Assembly (NCBI GenBank): GCA_958451915.1
Contig: CAUDRX010000001.1
Coordinates: forward strand, 50,933 to 114,932
Length of the DNA: 64,000 nt
DNA from: an uncultured Peptococcaceae bacterium
GTDB lineage: Bacteria > Bacillota > Peptococcia > Peptococcales > Peptococcaceae
Direction: 5' to 3'
Shown piece after piece: positions 15,085 to 22,224 of this stretch (positions are counted from its first letter, which is position 1; every line of letters starts with the position of its first letter). The position numbers were made by a program, and so were the translations under genes. Below the pieces are notes generated by a model. The model saw only the letters and a list, made by a program, of their open reading frames with translations. It did no database searches and had not been told where the DNA came from.

Positions 15085-16011
15085 TTATTTGCACACGCCG
15101 CAGCCGTGGCAGGTGCCGGTATTGGCGCTTTCGCCGAAGACCTGGGTGTGCAGGGCCTGGCCGGTCGGGGTGGCGGCGAGGCCGCCTTCTGCGGTCTCAC
15201 GGAGGCTGGCAGGCATGGTGTCGCCGATGCGTTTCATGGCGAGGATGGTCTCGTCGGCCGGGATGTGGCTCTCGATGCCGGCCAGCGCCAGCTCGGCGGC
15301 CATGAAGGCGGTGGTGACACCGCCGGCGTTGCGCTTGATGCATGGGATCTCGACGAGGCCGGCGACAGGGTCGCAGACGAGGCCGAGGATGTTCTTGATG
15401 GCGATGGCGACGGCGTGGCCGCTCATGGCTGGGGTGCCGCCGGCGAGCTCGACGATGGCGGCAGCGGCCATGGCTGCTGCGGAGCCGCATTCGGCCTGGC
15501 AGCCGCCGGAAGCCCCGGCAAGGGAGGCGTTGTTGCCGATGACGAGGCCGACGGCGCTGGCGGTGAAGAGGGCCATGACACAGTCGTATTCATCGAGGTT
15601 GTATTCTTCCTGCATGGTTACGATGGCGGCAGGCAGGATGCCGCAGCTGCCGGCGGTCGGTGCGGCGACGATGCGGCCCATGGCGGCGTTGAGCTCGCTG
15701 ACGGCGAGGGCGCGCCACATGGCGCCGCTCATAAAGCTGCCGGTGAGGGATTTACGGTGGTCGTAGACGCTCCTGAGCTTGTAGGCGTCGCCGCCGGTGA
15801 GGCCGGAGGTGCTCCGGATGTCAGGCACGGCGCCTTTCTGGATGCTCTCCTGCATGACATGGTAATTGTCGCGCATCTTGCGGAAGAGGGCTTTCGGTTC
15901 GGCGTCCATCTGCTCGGCCTGGTCGCGCTGAACGATCTCGGAGATCAGGGAACCATCCTTTTCAGCGGCGGCAACGAGTTCGGCGATCGAGGTGTATCTT
16001 AAGAGTTCCAT
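15085..16011 (-). CDS. sdaAA: L-serine dehydratase, iron-sulfur-dependent, alpha subunit
   Basis: A 308-residue subunit that, with the beta subunit, deaminates L-serine to pyruvate and ammonia using an oxygen-sensitive 4Fe-4S cluster. Family stretches are PTAGSCGILPAAIV, CQAECGSAAAMAAAAIVE, GLVCDPVAGLVEIPCIKRN and SHIPADETILAMKRIGDTM, with the conserved cluster cysteines among them. The protein ends in a cysteine-dense tail, TGTCHGCGVCK. The start at 16011 (MELLRYTS) was chosen because AAAGGAAG lies 8 bp upstream. It follows sdaAB by 17 bp in the same operon. Confidence 0.95.
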   Translation of the reverse strand: MELLRYTSIAELVAAAEKDGSLISEIVQRDQAEQMDAEPKALFRKMRDNYHVMQESIQKGAVPDIRSTSGLTGGDAYKLRSVYDHRKSLTGSFMSGAMWRALAVSELNAAMGRIVAAPTAGSCGILPAAIVTMQEEYNLDEYDCVMALFTASAVGLVIGNNASLAGASGGCQAECGSAAAMAAAAIVELAGGTPAMSGHAVAIAIKNILGLVCDPVAGLVEIPCIKRNAGGVTTAFMAAELALAGIESHIPADETILAMKRIGDTMPASLRETAEGGLAATPTGQALHTQVFGESANTGTCHGCGVCK

Positions 16012-16028
16012 ATCAGTGGCTTCCTTTC

Positions 16029-16700
16029 TCAGGCGATGGGGTTGACGGCGATGCACTGGTAGATGTTGTCGGCTGCTTCGATCTCGGCGCAGAGGGCTGG
16101 GATGTCGGTGTGGGCCAGGCTGTCCATGGAGAGCGTCATGATCGCTTCGCCGCCGCGGCTCTTGCGGGAGAGGTCAAAGTGGCAGATATTACCCTGGTAG
16201 TGGGTAAGGATGCGTGTGACCTCAGCGATGGCGCCAGGGACGTCACGATGGATGACGATGAGGGTGAAGTAATCCCCTGTGAGTGACACAGGCATGCCGT
16301 TGATGTTCACGACCTGGATGGCGCCGCCGCCGACACTGGCGCCGCGCAGGGAAGCGGTGCTGCCGTCGGCTGCGGTGAGGTGGATCTCAGCGGTGTTGGG
16401 ATGGCTGTCGGCGAATTCTGTTTCTGTGAACTGAATGGCTACGCCGCGTTCTTCGGCGATCCTGAGGGCATCGCGCAGGCGTTCATCGTCCGGCTTCATG
16501 CCGAGGATGCCGGCGACGAGGGCGCGGTCTGTGCCATGGCCTTTGTAGGTCTTGGCGAAGGAGCCATGCAGCAGGATCTCTGCACGTACGGCGTCCTGCC
16601 CCAGCAGGGTGCGCGCCATGAGACCGATGCGCGCGGCACCGGCGGTGTGGGAGCTGGAAGGACCGATCATCACCGGTCCGAGGATGTCAAAAACGTTCAT
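16029..16700 (-). CDS. sdaAB: L-serine dehydratase, iron-sulfur-dependent, beta subunit
   Basis: A 223-residue beta subunit starting MNVFDILGPVMIGPSSSHTA, the hallmark of the family. The C-terminal ~75 residues are an ACT domain (YFTLIVIHRDVPGAIAEVT, then GNICHFDLSRKSRGGEA), which may bind serine as an allosteric effector. First gene of a two-gene minus-strand operon; the ATG is preceded by AAAGGAGACGG. The operon directs serine into pyruvate and would support amino-acid fermentation. Confidence 0.95.
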   Translation of the reverse strand: MNVFDILGPVMIGPSSSHTAGAARIGLMARTLLGQDAVRAEILLHGSFAKTYKGHGTDRALVAGILGMKPDDERLRDALRIAEERGVAIQFTETEFADSHPNTAEIHLTAADGSTASLRGASVGGGAIQVVNINGMPVSLTGDYFTLIVIHRDVPGAIAEVTRILTHYQGNICHFDLSRKSRGGEAIMTLSMDSLAHTDIPALCAEIEAADNIYQCIAVNPIA

Positions 16701-16746
16701 GGTTCTCCGTCTCCTTTGTTTTTTGCTCTAGTGTTTTACTATCATT

Positions 16747-16775
16747 AGCATAACACGCTGGCGGAACCGTCGCAA
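16747..16775 (-). promoter_or_regulatory. Promoter of sdaAB-sdaAA
   Basis: On the minus strand: TTGCGA (16775-16770), a 17-bp spacer, TATGCT (16752-16747), about 47 bp before the sdaAB ATG. Confidence 0.7.
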
Positions 16776-16852
16776 TATTCATAACCATAAGAATGGCTGA
16801 TGGTTTGTGCACATGGAGAATGTTGCTTTTTCACCATATTGTCTTCATCAAG

Positions 16853-16882
16853 GTGACAAATGTCCTGGCCTTATGGTATAAT
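16853..16882 (+). promoter_or_regulatory. Promoter of the small basic protein gene
   Basis: GTGACA (16853-16858), an 18-bp spacer and a perfect TATAAT (16877-16882). Confidence 0.65.
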
Positions 16883-16964
16883 GGATGTGGAAAAGAATGA
16901 TCGGAAATCTCTGCGACCAGTGACAACGCTGGTCACAACGTACGAAAGAAAGGAGGGGCGCATC

Positions 16965-17144
16965 ATGCGTTTCCTGGAAAAGTTCCGCCGCATCATGGCT
17001 GCTGACAAGACGGCGAGCCGGCGTGATAAGGCAGGTCTCATGGGAAATTCCCTTTGGGATGGTGTTTATGACCGCTCCGGCACACCGAAAGACAGCCGCG
17101 GCGCCATCAACAAAGAAGAGCTGCGCCGCGACCGTGAACGCTGA
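16965..17144 (+). CDS. Small basic protein of unknown function
   Basis: A 59-residue, arginine/lysine-rich soluble protein starting MRFLEKFRRIMAADKTA. A very good SD (AAAGGAGGGG) and a TATAAT-bearing promoter upstream support expression. There are no cysteines, no signal peptide and no recognised domain; the N-terminus could be an amphipathic helix. It stands alone between the divergent serine dehydratase operon and a convergent membrane-protein operon. It could be a small nucleic-acid- or membrane-associated protein, but nothing seen decides this. Confidence 0.55.
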   Translation: MRFLEKFRRIMAADKTASRRDKAGLMGNSLWDGVYDRSGTPKDSRGAINKEELRRDRER

Positions 17145-17168
17145 ACCCTGCATATCGAACGACAGAAA

Positions 17169-17201
17169 AACGCCCGGAAAGCTTCTGGCTTTCCGGGCGT
17201 T
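17169..17201 (-). terminator. Terminator of the acyltransferase operon
   Basis: AACGCCCGGAAAGC (17169-17182) pairs with GCTTTCCGGGCGTT (17188-17201). The T run (TTTTTCTG) is on the minus strand. Confidence 0.85.
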
Positions 17202-17207
17202 GTGCGT

Positions 17208-17606
17208 TCAGCGGTTGGTGATGTGATTGACGGTGATGAAGCTGGCGATAAAAGCCGAACACTGGATGACCAGCGGCATTGGGTCGTTGAAAAGACCATC
17301 CAGCGGCAGGCTGAGGATGCCGCGTTCTGTGAGGAAGAGCAGCAGGAACGGGCCGATCGTGGCCAGCCAGAAAAGTGCCAGCGTCACCCCTGGCACGGCA
17401 AGGCGGCTGCGCACGCAGAGGTTGAGCATGATGCCGCAGATGATCCAGCCGGGCAGCGAAGGCACGAGCGTGGCCTGCAGGCTGGTCGGCCAGTTGACGG
17501 TATAGACGGAGAACATCGTGTCAAAGAAGGCATAGACCGCGTTCGAGAGGGCGAAGGCGGCGTAGCAGAAGAGGATATAGACGATGAAACGCAGGATGTT
17601 TTTCAT
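17208..17606 (-). CDS. Small four-helix membrane protein of unknown function
   Basis: A 132-residue protein with about four hydrophobic segments (RFIVYILFCYAAFALSN near the start; LPGWIICGIMLNLCV; LALFWLATIGPFLLLFL; VIQCSAFIASFITV). The start at 17606 (MKNILRF) is supported by TGGAGG 8 bp upstream. It follows the acyltransferase gene by 25 bp and ends at a minus-strand terminator, so the two are probably co-transcribed and may act together on the envelope. I recognise no family. Confidence 0.7.
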   Translation of the reverse strand: MKNILRFIVYILFCYAAFALSNAVYAFFDTMFSVYTVNWPTSLQATLVPSLPGWIICGIMLNLCVRSRLAVPGVTLALFWLATIGPFLLLFLTERGILSLPLDGLFNDPMPLVIQCSAFIASFITVNHITNR

Positions 17607-17631
17607 GGCGTGAGCCTCCAGGATGAGAAGA

Positions 17632-18681
17632 TCATTTGCCGCGGGCCTGGCGATGATCGCGGAGTACGCGGTCTTTGAGCGAGAGCAGGCGGGCGGTCCA
17701 GTAGGAGCAGAAGAAGACGACGACTGACCAGAGCAGGATGGAGATGGTCGGAGAAGGGACAAGCTGGTCCCAGGCATCCATCAGGAGATATTCATAGGCA
17801 AAGATAAAGAGCGCTGAAACGATGTAGATGCGCAGGGTGCTATTGGAGAGGCGGCGTATCCGTTCCGGCACGGGATGGTCCTTGCAGAGGGCGAAGACGA
17901 GGTAGAAGACACCGGAGGCCATGAGCAGTTCGCCGTAGTTGAAGAGCGGCTGGCCGATCACTTCACCGTAGGTGGCAGAGCCCCAGAAAAGTTGGTAGAG
18001 CCGCAGCCCGATGCCGCCGACGATCGCTGCTGCCGATGCCGCCATGAGCTTTCGCCCCTTTGGCATGCGGTGGATGGAAGCACCGAAGAGAAAGTAGAAG
18101 ATCGTGTAGCCAGCCGGGATGATCACGACCTGCGCCAGGAAGGTCTGCACGCAGTCCGGCAGGTATGGTGAGAGCGGCGAATAGATGTAGCAGAGGAGAA
18201 AGAGCATGAAGGTTGCATAGCTCAGCGTCTGCAGGCCCTTGATCTTTTCCAGGATCGGCATCAGCAGGTAGAAGCCCAGAAGCATCTGCAGGTACCAGAA
18301 ATGGTATGGCCCGCGGATCCAGTAGGTGATCATCGTCAGAAAGGGCAGGAGGTCATTGCCGCTCAGGGCGCGCATGACCTGTTCGGCAGCGACGAAAATG
18401 GCTGACCAGATGACATAGTTCCTGGCGATGAGAAAGAAGCGGTGTTTGAGGTCGAAGCGATAACCGTCGCGCAGGAGCAGGGCCCCGGAGATCATCATGA
18501 AGAGGGGCAGCGCTGAGCGCGTGAGGCTGTTGATGATGTAGGCAAAGGCCGTCGGCGTTTCGGCGAGCACCGCATCCTGACGGACGTAGAGCGCGGAGAC
18601 GTGCAGCATGATGATGAGAAAGGTCGCGATGATCTTGAGCACATCGATATAGAGCAGGCGCTTGAGCGCAGGTGTGGTCAT
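17632..18681 (-). CDS. Acyltransferase 3 family membrane protein
   Basis: A 349-residue integral membrane protein with about ten hydrophobic segments. The opening RLLYIDVLKIIATFLIIMLHV, with the conserved His of the first helix, is typical of acyltransferase-3 (OafA/WecH-like) enzymes that O-acylate envelope glycans. There is no extra SGNH domain, unlike the larger paralogue at 26901. GAGGGGG precedes the ATG. Substrate cannot be assigned. Confidence 0.85.
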   Translation of the reverse strand: MTTPALKRLLYIDVLKIIATFLIIMLHVSALYVRQDAVLAETPTAFAYIINSLTRSALPLFMMISGALLLRDGYRFDLKHRFFLIARNYVIWSAIFVAAEQVMRALSGNDLLPFLTMITYWIRGPYHFWYLQMLLGFYLLMPILEKIKGLQTLSYATFMLFLLCYIYSPLSPYLPDCVQTFLAQVVIIPAGYTIFYFLFGASIHRMPKGRKLMAASAAAIVGGIGLRLYQLFWGSATYGEVIGQPLFNYGELLMASGVFYLVFALCKDHPVPERIRRLSNSTLRIYIVSALFIFAYEYLLMDAWDQLVPSPTISILLWSVVVFFCSYWTARLLSLKDRVLRDHRQARGK

Positions 18682-18764
18682 GAAATGTGTCCCCCTCGTA
18701 TGGTCAATATCTCTATCTTACCAGTTTCGCCGGGAAGGGGCAATAAGCAGCGTGCCCTTTTGCA

Positions 18765-18925
18765 GGCGAAATGTCATCGTGCGGTGACAGAGGCGACCAG
18801 CTGGCGTCGGACAGCCGGCGAAATGTCACAGCTTTTTAACGGCAACGGCTGTCTGCGGGTGCTCAGAAAGCGTCGATTTGGTAACAAGCGCTGTGCTGAC
18901 CGCGGCGGCCGGCGGCAAATTGTCA
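18765..18925 (+). repeat. Three short direct repeats in a 300-bp gene-free stretch
   Basis: GGCGAAATGTCA occurs at 18765-18776 and 18817-18828, and a variant GGCAAATTGTCA at 18914-18925; the last two continue with CAG. The stretch 18682-19022 otherwise has no gene. They could be binding sites for a regulator of the downstream stalk-domain gene, or degenerate duplication. A possible promoter follows: TTGTGA (18934-18939), 19 bp, TATCAT (18959-18964). Confidence 0.4.
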
Positions 18926-19022
18926 CAGGGCTGTTGTGAATCTGCGGCGGAAATGCGCTATCATAAGTAGCGTTCCCATTCGCACCATTTTTAGAGAAAA
19001 ATCACGAACAGGAGGGTTTATC

Positions 19023-19529
19023 ATGGAAAATGGACGCGTGAACGTTTTACAGAAACTGGCTGCGCTCTCTCTGGCACTTTTGATCGCCGTGCTGAGCACG
19101 GCGGCACCAGCGCTGGCTGCGGAGACGGCGGCTGAACATATCGTTCTTGTCGTAGGACAGGACGAGATGATGGTGGACGGCGAGGCGATATCTGTCGCGG
19201 ATGCGGTGCCGGTCAACAATGGCGGCCGTGTCTACATCCCGCTGCGCGCTGTTGCCGAAGCTTTTGGCGCAGATGTCTACTATGACGGCGCCACCGGCGA
19301 CATCACCATCACCAGCGGTGAGACGGAGGTCATCATGAACACGCTTGCCAGCGTCTACAGCGTCAACGGTACCTTGCAATGGATGGACATCGCGCCGTAC
19401 ATCAACAGTGAAGGCCGCACCATGGTGCCGGTACGTTTCGTTTCTGACGGACTTGGTTACGGTGTGGAAGGCGCCCAGGGCGATGCAGGATACACCATCG
19501 AGATCACACGCACCACAGCGGATGCGTAA
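19023..19529 (+). CDS. Secreted single stalk-domain (copper amine oxidase N-terminal-like) protein
   Basis: A 168-residue exported protein. The signal peptide (~1-33) ends near APALAAE. The mature part is essentially one Cu_amine_oxidN1-type module: EMMVDGEAISVADAVPV, NGGRVYIPLRAVAEAFGA, DVYYDGATGDITI and GRTMVPVRFVSDGLGYGV. These modules are structural in bacteria and lack oxidase residues. AGGAGGG precedes the ATG at 19023. It is followed by its own terminator, and by a larger protein with the same module 130 bp downstream. Confidence 0.85.
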   Translation: MENGRVNVLQKLAALSLALLIAVLSTAAPALAAETAAEHIVLVVGQDEMMVDGEAISVADAVPVNNGGRVYIPLRAVAEAFGADVYYDGATGDITITSGETEVIMNTLASVYSVNGTLQWMDIAPYINSEGRTMVPVRFVSDGLGYGVEGAQGDAGYTIEITRTTADA

Positions 19530-19535
19530 GTCGGA

Positions 19536-19565
19536 CCCCGGCAGAATGGCCTGCCGGGGCTTTTT
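19536..19565 (+). terminator. Terminator after the small stalk-domain gene
   Basis: CCCCGGCAG (19536-19544) pairs with CTGCCGGGG (19551-19559), then T5. Confidence 0.9.
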
Positions 19566-19658
19566 GTTTCCAGCTTGTCCCTTGTTTTTTTTAGGCGTTC
19601 ATATTATCATGGTAGAAATGATGAACCGCAATCAGGAATGACCAAAGGGAGTGAAAGA

Positions 19659-21395
19659 ATGAACTTACGTAAAACCCTGCCGGCCTTTTTCGGTGCAGCG
19701 GTCTTTTGCCTTGCGCTGCCGCTCCTGCCGGGGGATGCCCAGGCCGGTACCGTGACAGACATCGTGACGCCGAAGGACGGCGATACCAGTCTCACAGTCA
19801 CCTATACAGACGCCGATCCAAGTGACATCTATGCGATCTACGTCAACGATGAGATGATCACCATGAGCACCCTTGATGCCATCGGGGTGGACGGGGAGAT
19901 CACCACGAAGACCTTTTATCCGACAGGCATGGTGCTCCATACCGGCGATAGAGTGAGCTTCTATCTGCGCAATGATGAAGGTGCCCTGGTGCCAACGACG
20001 GTGACCGTTGTTGCCGATCTTGATCCGGTCGTACCAACGAGCTGGCGCGTTTCTGAGACACAGATCACAGCCAGTGACAACGCCAGCGTGGAAGTCTCTT
20101 TCGACAGCGCTTATGTGCCGCACGAAAACGACCAGATCCTGGTGACCCGCTATGATGCGAACGACCAGGCTGTCGAGTCCTACTATGTGGCTCTGCCGGA
20201 TAGCTACACTGACCCAGTGGCGCTCCAGCTCAAGAGCAGCAGTGCCACCGCCTACTACACGCTGCAGTTTGTGCCGGGCAGCGGCACGGCCGACCTTTCG
20301 ACCCTGCGTGTGAATGTTTCCAAGAACACCACCGATCCTGGCGATGACCCAACGGACGAGCCGGATGATGATCAACAGGAGCAGATCGACAACGCTGTCT
20401 CCATGAGTTTTGCCTATCCTTCCAGCAACGTTTCCCTGGGTGAATCGGTCACCCCGACCATCCAGCTGACAGATGCTGATGGCAACAGCGCCGATTACAC
20501 TGGTCCGGTGATCTTCAGCTACAGCGGTGAAGCCATCGTTACCGGTTCCTTCGATTCCAACGGCCGCTTCACTGTTTCTTCTGATCAGAGCCTCATCGGT
20601 TCCAAGATCCAGGTCACAGCTATGGTCGGAAAATTCTCCAAGACCGTTGAACTCACCGTTCAGGCCAGTGACAAGAGCCTCGTGCTCTCGCCAAACAGCG
20701 GCAGTATGGGCAATTCCCGCGCCATCACCTTCCAGCTGGCAGACGGCAGCGGCAACAAGCTGCGCCTGCTCTGGCAGCCAACTGTGGCGGAAGTCTCCAT
20801 CAAGCCGAAGGATCCGAACAGCACCGCCAGGATGGCTGGTACTGTGACCAATCTCAGCTCGCTGACCACCAACGGCTCCGGCACGCTGCTCCTGTCCAGC
20901 GACAGCATCGCAGCTGCTGAGGTCTCGATCATCTTCCGCGACAACAATGGCCGTTTCTATGAGACTGCCATCAGCGATTTCACCTTTACTGAAGCCACCG
21001 GTGATGAAGCGATGCAGATCATGCTCAATATCGGCAGCCCGATCTACACCGTCAACGGCGTGGACAACACCACCGATACCGTGCCGGTCGTGCTGAACAG
21101 CCGTACCTTCATCCCATTCCGCCTGCTGGCTGAGACCATGGGCGGGGAAGTGGTCTATGACGGCACCACCCAGACCATCACCACGGTCTATGGCGGTACC
21201 ACGATCGTTATGACCATTGGCTCCAACACCTACACCATCGATGGCACTGCCCATACCATGGATGTGGCGCCATATGTCAACAGCGACAACCGCACCATGG
21301 TGCCGCTGCGCGTGCTGGCTGAGAGCCTCGGCTGCAGTGTGGAAGCCCAGTACGGGGCCAACGGTACGACTGTTGGTGTTCTCGTTGAACGTTAA
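19659..21395 (+). CDS. Secreted multi-domain protein with Ig-like region and C-terminal stalk domains
   Basis: A 578-residue exported protein; signal peptide ending near GDAQAG. Residues ~30-430 are threonine/serine-rich, beta-rich, Ig-like segments (a low-complexity DPTDEPDDDQQ linker sits near 230). The C-terminal ~120 residues hold stalk-domain motifs (NSRTFIPFRLLAETMGGEVV, then NRTMVPLRVLAESLGCSVE), i.e. a copper-amine-oxidase N-terminal-like unit. No catalytic motif is seen; it is probably a cell-surface structural or binding protein. The ATG at 19659 was chosen for the signal peptide and the AAAGGGAGTG site. Confidence 0.8.
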   Translation: MNLRKTLPAFFGAAVFCLALPLLPGDAQAGTVTDIVTPKDGDTSLTVTYTDADPSDIYAIYVNDEMITMSTLDAIGVDGEITTKTFYPTGMVLHTGDRVSFYLRNDEGALVPTTVTVVADLDPVVPTSWRVSETQITASDNASVEVSFDSAYVPHENDQILVTRYDANDQAVESYYVALPDSYTDPVALQLKSSSATAYYTLQFVPGSGTADLSTLRVNVSKNTTDPGDDPTDEPDDDQQEQIDNAVSMSFAYPSSNVSLGESVTPTIQLTDADGNSADYTGPVIFSYSGEAIVTGSFDSNGRFTVSSDQSLIGSKIQVTAMVGKFSKTVELTVQASDKSLVLSPNSGSMGNSRAITFQLADGSGNKLRLLWQPTVAEVSIKPKDPNSTARMAGTVTNLSSLTTNGSGTLLLSSDSIAAAEVSIIFRDNNGRFYETAISDFTFTEATGDEAMQIMLNIGSPIYTVNGVDNTTDTVPVVLNSRTFIPFRLLAETMGGEVVYDGTTQTITTVYGGTTIVMTIGSNTYTIDGTAHTMDVAPYVNSDNRTMVPLRVLAESLGCSVEAQYGANGTTVGVLVER

Positions 21396-21402
21396 CGATG
21401 AT

Positions 21403-21426
21403 AAGAGCGCTTCGGCGCTCTTTTTT
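21403..21426 (+). terminator. Terminator after the Ig/stalk-domain gene
   Basis: AAGAGCGC (21403-21410), TTCG loop, GCGCTCTT, then T run to 21426. Confidence 0.9.
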
Positions 21427-21443
21427 GCTGCCTGGAGAAAGCC

Positions 21444-21472
21444 TTGCAATGCGCTCGGCTTTTCGGTACAAT
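21444..21472 (+). promoter_or_regulatory. Promoter of the basic-tailed membrane protein gene
   Basis: TTGCAA (21444-21449), 17-bp spacer, TACAAT (21467-21472). Confidence 0.7.
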
Positions 21473-21508
21473 GGATAAAAGTATCCAGCAAAAGGAGGAA
21501 GGGGACCC

Positions 21509-22033
21509 TTGTTTAGCCTGAAGACCCTGATCATCTGCGCCATCTATGCAGCGGTGCTCTTTTTTGGCCGCCGTCTTGAGATCTCGCTCGCCGCGCGCTC
21601 CAGCAACCGGCCGGGGCTGATCCTGCCAGTGATCGCGCTCATCATCGCTGCGGCGCTGAGTGTGCCGAATTTCATCGTTGCCTGGGATGTGAGCTTCAGC
21701 CTTGTCGCTTTTCTGGCGGCTGTGGTGCTGTTCGTCTTTTACATGATCCCGGCGCTCTATTTCAGCCTCCTTTATGTGGAAGGGCGCAAGGAAGTGCGGG
21801 CCCGCAAGCTCGCGCGCTCCAAACGTATGCGCCAGGCGACGACCCAGCAGCGCGTGCAGCCAAACCTGCAGCGGCGCTATGAGGGGGATTTTGAGAAACA
21901 GGATCCTATCGTCTACATGCCGAAACAGGGCACGGCCCGCGCCGGCCGGCCTGAGACCGTGAACCGACCACGTGCCGTGCGAAATGCGCGCACGACGACC
22001 AGCCGCCGCTCCACAAGCGGCCGCAGACGCTGA
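21509..22033 (+). CDS. Membrane protein with a long basic cytoplasmic tail, function unknown
   Basis: A 174-residue protein. Three hydrophobic segments (about 6-20, 36-58 and 64-88) precede an 85-residue tail very rich in Arg (ARKLARSKRMRQ; C-terminal RRSTSGRRR). The start is a TTG at 21509 because AAAGGAGGAAGGGG lies just upstream and no ATG/GTG is better placed. Promoter and terminator flank it closely, so it is monocistronic. I do not recognise the family; the basic tail could contact nucleic acid, ribosomes or acidic lipids. Confidence 0.65.
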   Translation: MFSLKTLIICAIYAAVLFFGRRLEISLAARSSNRPGLILPVIALIIAAALSVPNFIVAWDVSFSLVAFLAAVVLFVFYMIPALYFSLLYVEGRKEVRARKLARSKRMRQATTQQRVQPNLQRRYEGDFEKQDPIVYMPKQGTARAGRPETVNRPRAVRNARTTTSRRSTSGRRR

Positions 22034-22039
22034 GCAACG

Positions 22040-22073
22040 CGCCCGTGCCATGATCTGGCACGGGCGTTTTTTT
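22040..22073 (+). terminator. Terminator after the basic-tailed membrane protein gene
   Basis: CGCCCGTGCCA (22040-22050) pairs with TGGCACGGGCG (22056-22066), then T7. Confidence 0.93.
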
Positions 22074-22123
22074 GTGCGATCGGTGACAAAATCCTGTGCG
22101 TCCAGGGGAAGAGCGGGCGTGCC

Positions 22124-22153
22124 TTGTTGCCGTGGGGCACTTGATGCTATAAT
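22124..22153 (+). promoter_or_regulatory. Promoter of the M16C peptidase gene
   Basis: TTGTTG (22124-22129), 18-bp spacer, TATAAT (22148-22153). Confidence 0.6.
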
Positions 22154-22224
22154 AGCGGTATGAGCGCTGCGCGGTCTGCGTGTGCGCCTTTCTATGCTGA
22201 CATCTCATGAAGGGAGTTTATCTT

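Noticed and set aside
14863..16002. Long plus-strand frame opposite sdaAA
   Set aside because: Glycine/alanine/aspartate-rich mirror of a well-recognised gene; no start signal.
19665..21491. 608-codon frame opposite the Ig/stalk-domain gene
   Set aside because: Antisense shadow without SD; the plus-strand protein has signal peptide, domains and terminator.
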